A stretch of DNA of 55,332 nt from Verrucomicrobiota bacterium (GTDB lineage Bacteria > Pseudomonadota > Gammaproteobacteria > Coxiellales > Coxiellaceae). The stretch's first letter is position 1, and the number at the start of each line of letters is the position of its first letter. Below the pieces are notes generated by a model. That model had not been told where the DNA came from and ran no database searches. It saw only the letters and a program-made list of their open reading frames with translations. Of the stretch, positions 36,342 to 44,756 are shown in pieces. Both the position numbers and the translations under genes were made by a program. The DNA is taken from the NCBI GenBank assembly GCA_013287435.1, contig JABDDU010000009.1, positions 1 to 55,332 on the forward strand. The letters run 5' to 3'.

Positions 36342-37652
36342 ATGACTAGACAGCGAAAAGATGATGTGACCTTTCAGCATATTCTAAGTAAGCTTGCAGG
36401 ATCATCAGCAACGCCAGAAGACATGGGGGTTTGTGTTGTCTTGCCTTACCCCAAGCTAACGATTGATCCAGCAGCAAGCGGCGATACCTCAGGAACCATA
36501 AGTGTTCTAGATACAGATAATAATGAATTATTATTCAGCAAACGAAATGTCACAAAATCAGACGAATCTGATGTACCGTTGGCAAAGGGAACACATTATC
36601 CAAATGTACCGCGCATCCTTTCAGACACACAAAAAGGAAAACGTAGGCGTTCCCTCTTTATAAGTCACATTCCTGTGCGGGCATTGCAACAAAGGCTCAA
36701 CCCTGCAGCCGAGCTTGAGCTTTGTTTTATGCCAGATTCTACCGCCTCATTCGCACAAGGTACGATGTATGAAGGTAGGATATATATAGGTCTAGCAGGG
36801 AAAGGTCTACCAGGGGACAAACTTACATATTCTTTAATTACTTCAGATGGAAAGATACTAAACAATATAGAAACTAATATATCTTCGCCTAAAGAGCCTA
36901 AGAGTTTCACAATAGAATGGCTGAAATCACAGAGAAGTGCGATACTAGCAGTTATGTCAGAAAAAGGTCACACCCCTATCTCCTCTGAGGAGTCTTTGGA
37001 TATTTTGTTGAGATGGTTTTTTTACAAAGTTTTAGGTGTTGATCTCGATAAAATTGGGAAAATTACGGCGCACACTACGCCGGGACGAGGCGATACAGGA
37101 GTGTCGGTTGAATTTTTTGCAGACGAAAATGCTGTAATGGAATGTATTTACGAAATAATTGACAAAGGTAATCTGAATTGCTTTTTTGGTCGAACTGGAG
37201 TTTTTGTCAAACCACCAAATATAGAGCTCATACCAGGGTATTTAGAGGGGGCAACAGCCTATACAGAATCGCAAGTAGAAGATAGAGCAAGATGGAGCAG
37301 AGGACTGCCGCCAAAAGATCGCGAATGTGACAAATTTGGTCTTGCTGTGTTCAATCTTCTCCGCAACAGGGCGGGGGAGGTGGTTGGGTACACGCCGGAT
37401 GAGGCAAAGGCGGTATATAACAGGCTAGTTAGCATGGGGGCAATATTACCAACAGAGAAAGTAAGAGAACTTTTCAGGTCTCTAGACCGGGAGAAAGTGC
37501 AGCAGGTGGCGCAGGCGGCACCACCACAACCGCTAATCGCGAACAACCGGAATGCATTTCTTGGGCTACCGCGGTTTCCTCTACAGCCACCGCAGCAACC
37601 TATCCCAACCGGGACCTATCTCCTCGTTCCATATAGCCCCAAACAATGGTAG
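36342..37652 (+). CDS. Unknown protein, possible effector or acquired gene
   Basis: 436 residues from the ATG at 36342 (GAGGG box upstream). No signal peptide, no membrane segment, no family I can name. A basic patch KGKRRRS lies at about residue 99. The C-terminal 60 residues are Pro/Gln-rich (APPQPLIANN, LQPPQQPIPTG). Codon use differs from its neighbours: many AGG, AGA, CGG, CTA and GGG codons where flanking genes use CGT, CGC and TTA. That suggests horizontal origin. Not coupled to any neighbour. Confidence 0.6.
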   Translation: MTRQRKDDVTFQHILSKLAGSSATPEDMGVCVVLPYPKLTIDPAASGDTSGTISVLDTDNNELLFSKRNVTKSDESDVPLAKGTHYPNVPRILSDTQKGKRRRSLFISHIPVRALQQRLNPAAELELCFMPDSTASFAQGTMYEGRIYIGLAGKGLPGDKLTYSLITSDGKILNNIETNISSPKEPKSFTIEWLKSQRSAILAVMSEKGHTPISSEESLDILLRWFFYKVLGVDLDKIGKITAHTTPGRGDTGVSVEFFADENAVMECIYEIIDKGNLNCFFGRTGVFVKPPNIELIPGYLEGATAYTESQVEDRARWSRGLPPKDRECDKFGLAVFNLLRNRAGEVVGYTPDEAKAVYNRLVSMGAILPTEKVRELFRSLDREKVQQVAQAAPPQPLIANNRNAFLGLPRFPLQPPQQPIPTGTYLLVPYSPKQW

Positions 37653-37740
37653 CCCCCCACAATGATCCAAAATCGGCGTTTCTATCTATGGAGTGATCTG
37701 TTACAAATAAATTTTTTATATTGATGACACATCATGGGTG

Positions 37741-38586
37741 CTACTTGAGAACGAAAATAATCCCCATAAAAATAATCAACCCCACCCACTGATTATTTAA
37801 AAATGCACGAAAACAATTTTTGGATTCTTGATTGGCGATGAGTAATTGCTGATAAATAAATAATAAAACCGCGATAAAAACCGCCATAAAATAAATAAAT
37901 AAAAATGATTCTAAAAAGCCTAATATGCATAACAGCACAATGGCTGCATATTGAAATAATCCAATCATCAATCGATCGTATTGCCCAAATAAAATGGCCG
38001 TTGATTTGATGCCTATTTTCACATCATCATCGCGATCGATCATGGCATATTGCGTATCATAAGCCATTGTCCAAAAAATAGTGGCTAACATTAAAATGCC
38101 GGCGGTGAGTGGAACATGCCCCGTTTCTGCAGCAAACGCCATTGGAATCGAAAAAGAAAATGCAACGCCTAAAATAAATTGCGGCCAGTTAGTATATCGT
38201 TTCATAAATGGATAAATAATCGCGATAATGACGGCGAAAAAGGCGAGAAAAATAGTCAGTAAATTAGTCAATAACACTAAAATAAAAGCGAGTAAGCATA
38301 AAACAATAAATAAAATAATGGCATTTCGTGCTGGAATTTCGCCGGTTGTGAGTGGACGTGATTGGGTACGTGTAATATGCAAATCCAACTTACGATCAGC
38401 GAAATCATTAATCACACAACCAGCACTTCGCATTAAAATAACACCGACAATAAATACCAATAAATTTTTTAAACGGGGAATACCGTGCGCTGCAATCCAC
38501 AATGCCCATAGTGTTGGCCATAATAATAATAAAATGCCGATGGGTTTGTGCAGGCGCATGAGTTGAATGTATTTTTTTATGCTCAC
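37741..38586 (-). CDS. ubiA: 4-hydroxybenzoate octaprenyltransferase
   Basis: A membrane prenyltransferase that attaches the isoprenoid tail in ubiquinone synthesis. 281 residues with eight or nine hydrophobic helices. The two Asp-rich prenyl-diphosphate motifs are NDFADRKLD (60-68) and DTQYAMIDRDDD. The start overlaps the ubiC stop by four bases, so the ubiC-ubiA order forms a coupled operon for the first two steps. Confidence 0.96.
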   Translation of the reverse strand: MSIKKYIQLMRLHKPIGILLLLWPTLWALWIAAHGIPRLKNLLVFIVGVILMRSAGCVINDFADRKLDLHITRTQSRPLTTGEIPARNAIILFIVLCLLAFILVLLTNLLTIFLAFFAVIIAIIYPFMKRYTNWPQFILGVAFSFSIPMAFAAETGHVPLTAGILMLATIFWTMAYDTQYAMIDRDDDVKIGIKSTAILFGQYDRLMIGLFQYAAIVLLCILGFLESFLFIYFMAVFIAVLLFIYQQLLIANQESKNCFRAFLNNQWVGLIIFMGIIFVLK

Positions 38587-39023
38587 TCTATCTTCCCTAA
38601 AAATTCCGGAAAAAAATTTTCAACCAATACGATCGGGTGATTTTTATAATAAAAAGTGCTTGTGCGTTTAATGTTGCCATTTTCTAAAACAGAAAAAACA
38701 AAATCACTGCGCGTGAGCGTGGGATCTTGAAATAAAATGTCGCCGATGGATCGTTTTCCGATATGCATTAATTCACTGGTTTCAGCGGTCATTGAAGTTT
38801 CAGGAATCACCACGATACAAGAAACCCACACTTCATTTTCATATCGCCATTCCATGCGACGAATCCAGGCTTCTTGATTCTGATCGGTGATTCCCCAATC
38901 GTCATAAAATAAATGATGTGTAATTTTATTATGCGTAAATGCACGTAAGCGTTGCGTAAGAGATTCTTTGCTGGTCAGCCAATCTTGTTGCAAACGCGTG
39001 AGATCTTCAAGAATAATCATCAT
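38583..39023 (-). CDS. ubiC: Chorismate lyase
   Basis: Converts chorismate to 4-hydroxybenzoate and pyruvate. 146 residues, somewhat shorter than the 165-residue E. coli form. Family features: WIRRMEWRY (with active-site Arg), VVIPETSM, and the product-binding Arg in TLTRSDF. Upstream of the start lie short TCACAC repeats (39030-39049). Confidence 0.9.
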   Translation of the reverse strand: MMIILEDLTRLQQDWLTSKESLTQRLRAFTHNKITHHLFYDDWGITDQNQEAWIRRMEWRYENEVWVSCIVVIPETSMTAETSELMHIGKRSIGDILFQDPTLTRSDFVFSVLENGNIKRTSTFYYKNHPIVLVENFFPEFLGKIE

Positions 39024-39029
39024 TAAGCC

Positions 39030-39049
39030 ACACTCACACTCACACTAAT
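39030..39049. repeat. Short TCACAC microsatellite
   Basis: Three to four CACACTCACACT units immediately upstream of ubiC. It is a half-element without the complementary arm and probably related to the longer hairpins in the atp operon. Confidence 0.6.
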
Positions 39050-39094
39050 TGGCAACAGTAATTGATTCAGACACAGCGCGTCAAGCATATAGAA

Positions 39095-39787
39095 TCACCG
39101 CGTAATAATCACCGGCGTTCCAATCGGCGCAAAATCCTGATTGAGCCATTGTGCATCTTCAAAGAAAAGTCGAACACAGCCGTGGCTTGCGTTATAACCC
39201 GGCAAGGTTGAGCCGTGCAGGGCAAATCCCCCGTTAAAATGCATGCAGTAGGGCATAGGCGCTCCACCGTCTGTTTCTATGGGGAATTTTGATGAGACGC
39301 ACTCTTCGCCTTGCTTGCGAAAGATTTTGAAATGTCCGGTCGCAGTGGTGCAATTGATGCCGATGTCGGGGCAATAGCCTTTGCCACCCGAAACAGGTCC
39401 CCAGTGAACCAATTGTCCGTTGGTATCATAGGCGCCAAACGCTTGTTTGCTCAAATTGACCAGTATCAGCTTTCGACCGTTAGTTTGGTGATGAAGTGGA
39501 AATGGAGATAAATCTAAGTTATTGATACTACGCAAATTGGTTGGAACAACAATCCAGCTACGGTATTTTACCGGCATGTTCATGCGATTTAGTCGTTTGA
39601 CGAGCTCTCTGTCGCGCGAGTTCGGAAATAACCTTTCCCAGGTGTCGCCACGGCTGATTTTGACGCATTTAAAGCCAGAGTATCCACATAAATACTGACC
39701 ATAATATCGTTGCGCCATTGTTTGTGTGGTTACTATCAAGCCGCCTACCAATAGCGAAGCGGATAAAAGTGTGACTATCTTTTTCAT
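39095..39787 (-). CDS. L,D-transpeptidase (YkuD family)
   Basis: A periplasmic enzyme that makes 3-3 peptidoglycan cross-links or anchors outer-membrane proteins. 230 residues with a signal peptide (about 1-25, cut near TMAQ). The YkuD catalytic site is HGSTLPGYNASHGCVR, with the nucleophile Cys. A pair of extra cysteines near GYCPDIGINC and EECVSS suggests disulfides. The middle LysM-like stretch (ISRGDTWERLFP) could bind glycan. Confidence 0.92.
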   Translation of the reverse strand: MKKIVTLLSASLLVGGLIVTTQTMAQRYYGQYLCGYSGFKCVKISRGDTWERLFPNSRDRELVKRLNRMNMPVKYRSWIVVPTNLRSINNLDLSPFPLHHQTNGRKLILVNLSKQAFGAYDTNGQLVHWGPVSGGKGYCPDIGINCTTATGHFKIFRKQGEECVSSKFPIETDGGAPMPYCMHFNGGFALHGSTLPGYNASHGCVRLFFEDAQWLNQDFAPIGTPVIITR

Positions 39788-39903
39788 GGATAACTACCTC
39801 CATGGATTGGTTAATAATGAGTCAAGTATAGCGGTTCATTGGTGAATTTCCTGTTTTATTTTTTTGTCGCGTACAGATCAATTTTTGATCAAATTAGTGA
39901 TAT

Positions 39904-39936
39904 CTTAATATTATGTTAAGATTTCGGTCTTAGAAT
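39904..39936 (+). promoter_or_regulatory. PmrA-box-like site upstream of the 40035 gene
   Basis: CTTAAT-N5-GTTAAG (39904-39920) fits the YTTAAK-N5-YTTAAK pattern of PmrA boxes with one mismatch. TAGAAT (39931-39936) may be the -10 box, although spacing to the second half-site is only 10 bases. In Legionella and Coxiella PmrA controls icm and effector genes. Sequence match alone; A/T richness makes chance hits common. Confidence 0.3.
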
Positions 39937-39986
39937 GGTTCCTAACAAGTGAACGTGAGTGGTTGGATGGGTGGCACAATATATTT

Positions 39987-40011
39987 ACGCGCACTAACTC
40001 ACACTCACACT
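39987..40011 (+). repeat. Short TCACAC microsatellite
   Basis: CACTCACACT units in the leader of the 40035 gene, lying between its possible promoter and its AGAGG box. Confidence 0.55.
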
Positions 40012-40034
40012 GAATAAAGAGGTTACTACACATC

Positions 40035-40586
40035 ATGTCTATTTTTTCAGAAACAATGGTTAAAGCGATTAGCGACTATCGTTTTTTGCTGCGCCGATAT
40101 TTAAGCCAAGCGGATCGTATGTCAAAGCTGCAAAAATTGAAGTTGCGCGATTCAGATATTTACACCAGCGATTTAGCTTTATATGAAACAGGTAAAGCGA
40201 TTATCGAAGATATCAAAGACAATATGGCCATCTCTAATCAAAGCTATTATTCTTATTCGGGCATCCAAGAGTTTTGTAATTATTTATCGGAATATTTAGA
40301 CAATTATCATATTGAAGATGATCAAGTCGTGCATCGTGCGCAAAAAGCATCACGTGCACTGATTACCGCCATTCAATTATCAGCGTTATCACGCGAAAAT
40401 CTGGATGAATCTATCGCAAAACAATTATTTGAATGCAACAGAACAGTGGTTGGTTTTGGTTCGCCAGAACAATGTGAATTGCAATTGCAAACACTGGCGC
40501 GTCAACAACCCACTAATCCTGGATTCTACACCCGAATTATTGCACATCTTGAGTCATTAATGTCGACAAGCTCTGTCGCCGCGTAA
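40035..40586 (+). CDS. Unknown helical cytosolic protein
   Basis: 183 residues, no signal peptide, no membrane segment. Almost entirely helical by composition, with repeated Leu/Ile heptads. AGAGG lies 12 bases before the ATG, a long spacing. It is 21 bases upstream of the DUF2390-like gene, in the same direction, and a short distance from the IcmN-like lipoprotein gene, so the three may form one transcript. No family recognised. Confidence 0.6.
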   Translation: MSIFSETMVKAISDYRFLLRRYLSQADRMSKLQKLKLRDSDIYTSDLALYETGKAIIEDIKDNMAISNQSYYSYSGIQEFCNYLSEYLDNYHIEDDQVVHRAQKASRALITAIQLSALSRENLDESIAKQLFECNRTVVGFGSPEQCELQLQTLARQQPTNPGFYTRIIAHLESLMSTSSVAA

Positions 40587-40607
40587 TAACATAGAAAGAA
40601 AACATCG

Positions 40608-41216
40608 GTGAATATCATGGATGATAGCAACCAACAATGCCCGTTTGTTCAATTCACGCATGCTTTATTAGTGAGACCTGAGCTCAATTCACCTGTTTTA
40701 CATCTGCAACACGACAGTGGCTTTAATATCAATATTGTTTTTTACTTGCTTTGGCTTGCGAAAGCGCGTTTTGGTCGTGTCACTAAGTATCATTTAAAAG
40801 TGTTGCAAACCCAAATTACCCTCTGGCATCAACGTGTCGTTGCTGAATTGAAATATACGCACGCGTTGGTGGCGGACAATCCTGATCCGATCGCCGTTCG
40901 AATCAAGCAAGCTTTGCAAGAAGCAATAGTGAAAGCACATTTTATTGAACAACAGATGTTGTATGAATCAAAATTAAAAACACATTCCTTACGCAGAACA
41001 GTGTTGCAGCAATTGGCAGATGCCTGTGCGAGTGTCATTCACTATTGCGAATTAAAAAATGATTTATTAATGGAAGAGGATCAAGCTGCATTTATTCAGT
41101 TATTTTCCGCTGTTTTTGATATGATTCCTAAATCCGATATTGAAAAAAATATTATGAGCGCTTTTGAACAATTAAAAACAGCGCAACCGACACAATTGAT
41201 GTGGGAAGAGTTTTGA
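40608..41216 (+). CDS. DUF2390 / TIGR02444 family protein
   Basis: 202 residues from GTG at 40608, or 199 from the ATG at 40617; neither has a strong ribosome-binding site. The N-terminal half carries the family string VLHLQHDSGFNINIVFYLLWLA, followed by ITLWHQRVVAELK. The family is found in gammaproteobacteria, often near LPS or envelope genes, with unknown function. The middle of this protein ends in an unrelated helical part of about 90 residues. Confidence 0.75.
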   Translation: MNIMDDSNQQCPFVQFTHALLVRPELNSPVLHLQHDSGFNINIVFYLLWLAKARFGRVTKYHLKVLQTQITLWHQRVVAELKYTHALVADNPDPIAVRIKQALQEAIVKAHFIEQQMLYESKLKTHSLRRTVLQQLADACASVIHYCELKNDLLMEEDQAAFIQLFSAVFDMIPKSDIEKNIMSAFEQLKTAQPTQLMWEEF

Positions 41217-41254
41217 ATTAGCATTAATGCATTCTGACACTCTTAGGAACGATC

Positions 41255-41815
41255 ATGATCAAACCATGGATAAAAATTTTTTCTTGTTGTGCGATATTAG
41301 CGGGATTAACCGCTTGTCATCATATTCCCACTTACGTTGAAAATCCTATTGTGAAAAATTTATCGGATCATCAGCAAAAAATGCTGGCCGATATTGAAAC
41401 GTCTGGCATTCAAGTGATTAAACAAGGTATGCGATTTACGTTTGTCATTCCGACGGATTGTTTTTTCAATCGAGAAACACTGGAATTAAAATCCCATCGT
41501 GAAAAAGATTTAGATCGTCTGGCGCAATTTATTCATAGTTACAATGGTTATTTTGCGCATCCACAAGTGAGCGTTTCGGGATATACCGATAAAGTATGGC
41601 TATCTCCTGCGCGTGATAAATTATCATTACATTATGCCGATACGATTGCAGAATATTTGCGTGAAGATGGTATTGATTCAAGCATGCTTCGCGTGCGTGG
41701 CGAAGGTGCAAAATTTCCGATTGCCAGCAATCAATATGCGATGGGAACATCCTTCAATAGACGCGTCGTGGTTACTGTATTTGCGGCTGAAAAAGCAACT
41801 GACACTGATCACTGA
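41255..41815 (+). CDS. OmpA-domain lipoprotein resembling IcmN/DotK
   Basis: 186 residues with a lipoprotein signal ending LTAC (18-21, lipidated Cys21). The rest is an OmpA/MotB-like peptidoglycan-binding domain (FVIPTDCFFNRETLEL, VSVSGYTDKVWLSPARDKLS, VRGEGAKFPIAS, SFNRRVVVTV). The stretch IQVIKQGMRFTFVIPTD and the overall length recall IcmN/DotK, the outer-membrane lipoprotein of Dot/Icm type IVB systems. OmpA-like lipoproteins also occur elsewhere, so this is a likely but not certain match. Its last residues (ATDTDH) are encoded by the start of a TGACAC microsatellite. Confidence 0.65.
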   Translation: MIKPWIKIFSCCAILAGLTACHHIPTYVENPIVKNLSDHQQKMLADIETSGIQVIKQGMRFTFVIPTDCFFNRETLELKSHREKDLDRLAQFIHSYNGYFAHPQVSVSGYTDKVWLSPARDKLSLHYADTIAEYLREDGIDSSMLRVRGEGAKFPIASNQYAMGTSFNRRVVVTVFAAEKATDTDH

Positions 41816-41833
41816 CACTGACACTGACACTAT
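41797..41833. repeat. TGACAC/TGATCAC microsatellite overlapping a coding end
   Basis: ACTGACACTGATCAC followed by repeated TGACAC units. The first 18 bases encode the C-terminus and stop of the preceding lipoprotein. It also abuts the stop of convergent rdgB at 41834. Confidence 0.75.
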
Positions 41834-42460
41834 CTAATGTTTGTGTTCAATCATGCCGTGAAACACTTCAAGCAACTGATCCACCACTTGCCCCCGATGA
41901 CTCACACTATTTTTTTCAGCATTCGATAATTCTGCAGCAGAACGTTTGTGTGTTGGCACATAAAAAATGGGATCATAACCGAATCCATTATGACCTTTCG
42001 GTGCGATCAAAATGGATCCTTCCCAGATACCATGACAAATCAACGGCACAGGATCATTTTCATATTCCACCAACGCTAATACACAATGATATGCAGCGGT
42101 GCGAGCGTACAAAGGAACGTCTTTCATTTCATCTAATAATTTTTGATTGCGTTCTTCATCACTGGCATTTTCCCCTGCATATCGCGAAGAATACACACCA
42201 GGCGCGCCATCGAGCGCATCCACAACCAATCCAGAATCATCTGCCAACGCAGGCAAGCCTGATAATTTTGTTGCATGACGCGCTTTTAAAATCGCATTTT
42301 CAATGAATGTTTTTCCGGTTTCTTCAGCATCAGGAATCTTGAATTCAGATTGCGGAATCCATTCGATGGGTAATACACTCAGCATCGTTCGCAATTCTGA
42401 GAGTTTGCCTGGGTTGTTGGTTGCAAGTACTATTTGAAGAGCGTCTTCGTTTTTTGGCAT
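41834..42460 (-). CDS. rdgB: dITP/XTP pyrophosphatase (HAM1 family)
   Basis: Removes non-canonical purine nucleoside triphosphates. From the ATG at 42460 it has 208 residues and begins as the family does (IVLATNNPGKLSEL). TFIENAILKARHA, ADDSGLVVDALDGAPGVYSSRYAG and GFGYDPIF are the substrate and metal motifs, and SHRG closes it. Upstream in-frame starts up to 42544 would add unrelated residues and remove the space for the divergent promoter. Confidence 0.94.
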   Translation of the reverse strand: MPKNEDALQIVLATNNPGKLSELRTMLSVLPIEWIPQSEFKIPDAEETGKTFIENAILKARHATKLSGLPALADDSGLVVDALDGAPGVYSSRYAGENASDEERNQKLLDEMKDVPLYARTAAYHCVLALVEYENDPVPLICHGIWEGSILIAPKGHNGFGYDPIFYVPTHKRSAAELSNAEKNSVSHRGQVVDQLLEVFHGMIEHKH

Positions 42461-42544
42461 ATTATTTATCACAGCAGTTTGTCTGGACACAAAATTTGCA
42501 CTCATTATATACTCGTTCAAAATTTTTAAAAGAGCATTTTTCAA

Positions 42545-43747
42545 ATGTTAGGAACAGCAACACAATTTAATCAACGATGTCGGTGGGTTGCGCTGTTATT
42601 ATTAACCACCTGCTTTTTTGTTTCTCCACTATCGGTGTCATTAACCACCGTCACGTACATCGGTGCCTGTGTATTTTTATCATTATCAGGAGAATGGCGT
42701 TCGCGTTGGAATCGGCTCAGGCATAATAAAGCAGCGCTCAGTTTTTTGCTGCTTTTTGCGCTTTTTATTATTGGCATATTTTATTCTACCTCGCCATGGC
42801 ATCAGATTTTACGAGATTTAGATAAGCACATTTGGTTATTGATTACCCCATTTTTGATGATGTTGCCGATGAATAATGATTGGCGCCGTCGCATGATGAA
42901 TGCGTTTTTATGGGCAATGATCATCACGCTATTGTTATCTTTTATAAAATGGGCTACGCATCGCAATGTGGTTGCGTGGATTCCCTTTTCAAGATTGCGA
43001 GAAGGATCAGCGATTTTTATGTTTCATATTGCGCAGAGTTTTGCGATGAATATTGCAGCATTTATCTGCGCGTATCGTTTTCTATTTGAAAAAAAATGGC
43101 GGATTTTTTACGTTATTATTTTTGCATTGATGGCAATCAATATTGTTTTTATCAACACCGGCAGAACTGGCTATGGCATATTTTTTGCCTTGTTGTTTTA
43201 TTTTGGTTTGATGCGTTTTGGTTGGAAAGGAATGTTGAGCACGATATTACTGAGTGTGGCGATCATCACTATCGCTTTTTTTACTTCCCATAGCTTTCAG
43301 ACTCGTATGAAAGAAGTCTATCAGCACGCACAAGATTATAAAGAACTTCCCATTGAGACTTCGATTGGACAGCGCATTGAAATGTGGGGAATTGCGAAAC
43401 GCATGATTCGAGAACGACCTTGGTTTGGATATGGGTCGGGCGGTATTCGTGCAGCGTTACCCGCGGTCGTACCCCCAAAATATCGTAAATACAATCCCTC
43501 TATTGACTATGTTGAATCCATTTATCTTAATTTTTTATTGGAATTTGGCGTCGTTGGATTGACTGTTTTTTTAATCGCGATGGTGATGCAAATCAAAGCA
43601 ACGTTTCAATTGCCACTGGAATATAAATGTTTAATGCAAAGTGTTTTGATTGCTGTATTATTTGGCGGGTTAATCAATTCTTTTTTTGTGGCATTTTCAA
43701 TCCCCCATTTTTATTCATTATTTTCGGTAATTTGTTTTTATGCATGA
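42545..43747 (+). CDS. O-antigen ligase family membrane protein
   Basis: 400 residues with about ten transmembrane helices. A long periplasmic loop holds the Wzy_C-type string PWFGYGSGGIRAALP and YVESIYLNFLLEFGVVGL. It should transfer O-antigen or another glycan to lipid A-core (WaaL-like) or polymerise it. The ATG lies 11 bases after AAAAGAG. It overlaps the following glycosyltransferase gene by eight bases, so the two are coupled. Confidence 0.8.
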   Translation: MLGTATQFNQRCRWVALLLLTTCFFVSPLSVSLTTVTYIGACVFLSLSGEWRSRWNRLRHNKAALSFLLLFALFIIGIFYSTSPWHQILRDLDKHIWLLITPFLMMLPMNNDWRRRMMNAFLWAMIITLLLSFIKWATHRNVVAWIPFSRLREGSAIFMFHIAQSFAMNIAAFICAYRFLFEKKWRIFYVIIFALMAINIVFINTGRTGYGIFFALLFYFGLMRFGWKGMLSTILLSVAIITIAFFTSHSFQTRMKEVYQHAQDYKELPIETSIGQRIEMWGIAKRMIRERPWFGYGSGGIRAALPAVVPPKYRKYNPSIDYVESIYLNFLLEFGVVGLTVFLIAMVMQIKATFQLPLEYKCLMQSVLIAVLFGGLINSFFVAFSIPHFYSLFSVICFYA

Positions 43748-44756
43748 CATTAAACACATTCTTATTAGTCGTACTGACAACATCGGCGATGTTATTTTAA
43801 CGTTGCCGCTTGCCGGCATTTTAAAGCAACATTTTCCTCAGATAAAAATTTCTTTTTTGGCGCGTGACTATGTACGCGCCATTATCGAGCATTGTTCGCA
43901 TATTGATGCGTTTATGAGTTGGGATGCATTATCTCATCTGAAAAAAACAGAAGCCGTTGCTTTTATTCAATCGGAAAAAATTGATACGGTACTGCATGTT
44001 TTTCCCAACAAATCCATTGCAACATTGATGAAACAAGCGCACGTGCAACATCGTATCGGCACATCGCATCGACTCTATCATTGGCTAACCTGCAACGAAC
44101 GGGTGAATTTTACGCGTGCAAAATCCAATTTGCATGAAGCGCAATTAAATTTGAAATTACTGAAACCCTTTCATATAACGGTAAATAATGAGTTAACTTA
44201 TTTGTGCGATTTAATAAATTTGCACTGTCACGAACCACTGCCGCCGCATCTTAAATCTATTTTAAACCCCAATCAATTTAATTTAATTATTCATCCATTC
44301 ACAAATGGTCACACGCGTGAATGGCCGATATCGCATTTTAATGCGTTAATTCGGCAATTACCGCGCGATCGCATTCACGTGATTATCACAGGATCTAAAA
44401 AAGAAAATAGCGCTATTCAAGAAAGAATAATGTCGCAGTTTTCCTATGTCACTAATCTGGCGGGTCAATGTAGTTTGCGAGAATTAATACAATTGATTGC
44501 GCATGCAGACGGACTGATTGCCAATGCAACAGGGCCGTTGCATTTAGCAGCAGCATTAGGGATTCATACGTTGGGCTTATATCCGGCAACTCAGGGTATA
44601 GATCCCAATCGTTGGGGACCGGTTGGAAAAAAAGCGGAATTTTTAATGGCGGATCTCCATTGTCATTTGCCACGTTGTCGTGACAAAAATGATTGTTTTT
44701 GTATGGAGTCGATTACGGTCGAACAGGTTAAAGATAAAATGATGAGATGGCTTTAA
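43740..44756 (+). CDS. Glycosyltransferase family 9 (heptosyltransferase-like)
   Basis: 338 residues. N-terminal ISRTDNIGDVILTLPL is the GT9 start signature; the C-terminal half has LIIHPFTNGHTREWP, LAGQCSLRELIQLIAHADGLIANATGPLHLAAALG and YPATQG. It should add heptose or a related sugar to the lipopolysaccharide core. The tail CHLPRCRDKNDCFCM has three cysteines, as in many family members. The start lies within the ligase gene (overlap of eight). The 3' end overlaps convergent hemH by 29 bases. Confidence 0.9.
   Translation: MHDIKHILISRTDNIGDVILTLPLAGILKQHFPQIKISFLARDYVRAIIEHCSHIDAFMSWDALSHLKKTEAVAFIQSEKIDTVLHVFPNKSIATLMKQAHVQHRIGTSHRLYHWLTCNERVNFTRAKSNLHEAQLNLKLLKPFHITVNNELTYLCDLINLHCHEPLPPHLKSILNPNQFNLIIHPFTNGHTREWPISHFNALIRQLPRDRIHVIITGSKKENSAIQERIMSQFSYVTNLAGQCSLRELIQLIAHADGLIANATGPLHLAAALGIHTLGLYPATQGIDPNRWGPVGKKAEFLMADLHCHLPRCRDKNDCFCMESITVEQVKDKMMRWL

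Noticed and set aside
37653..37740. Terminator between the 36342 gene and ubiA
   Set aside because: A T run exists (near 37710) but no stem precedes it.
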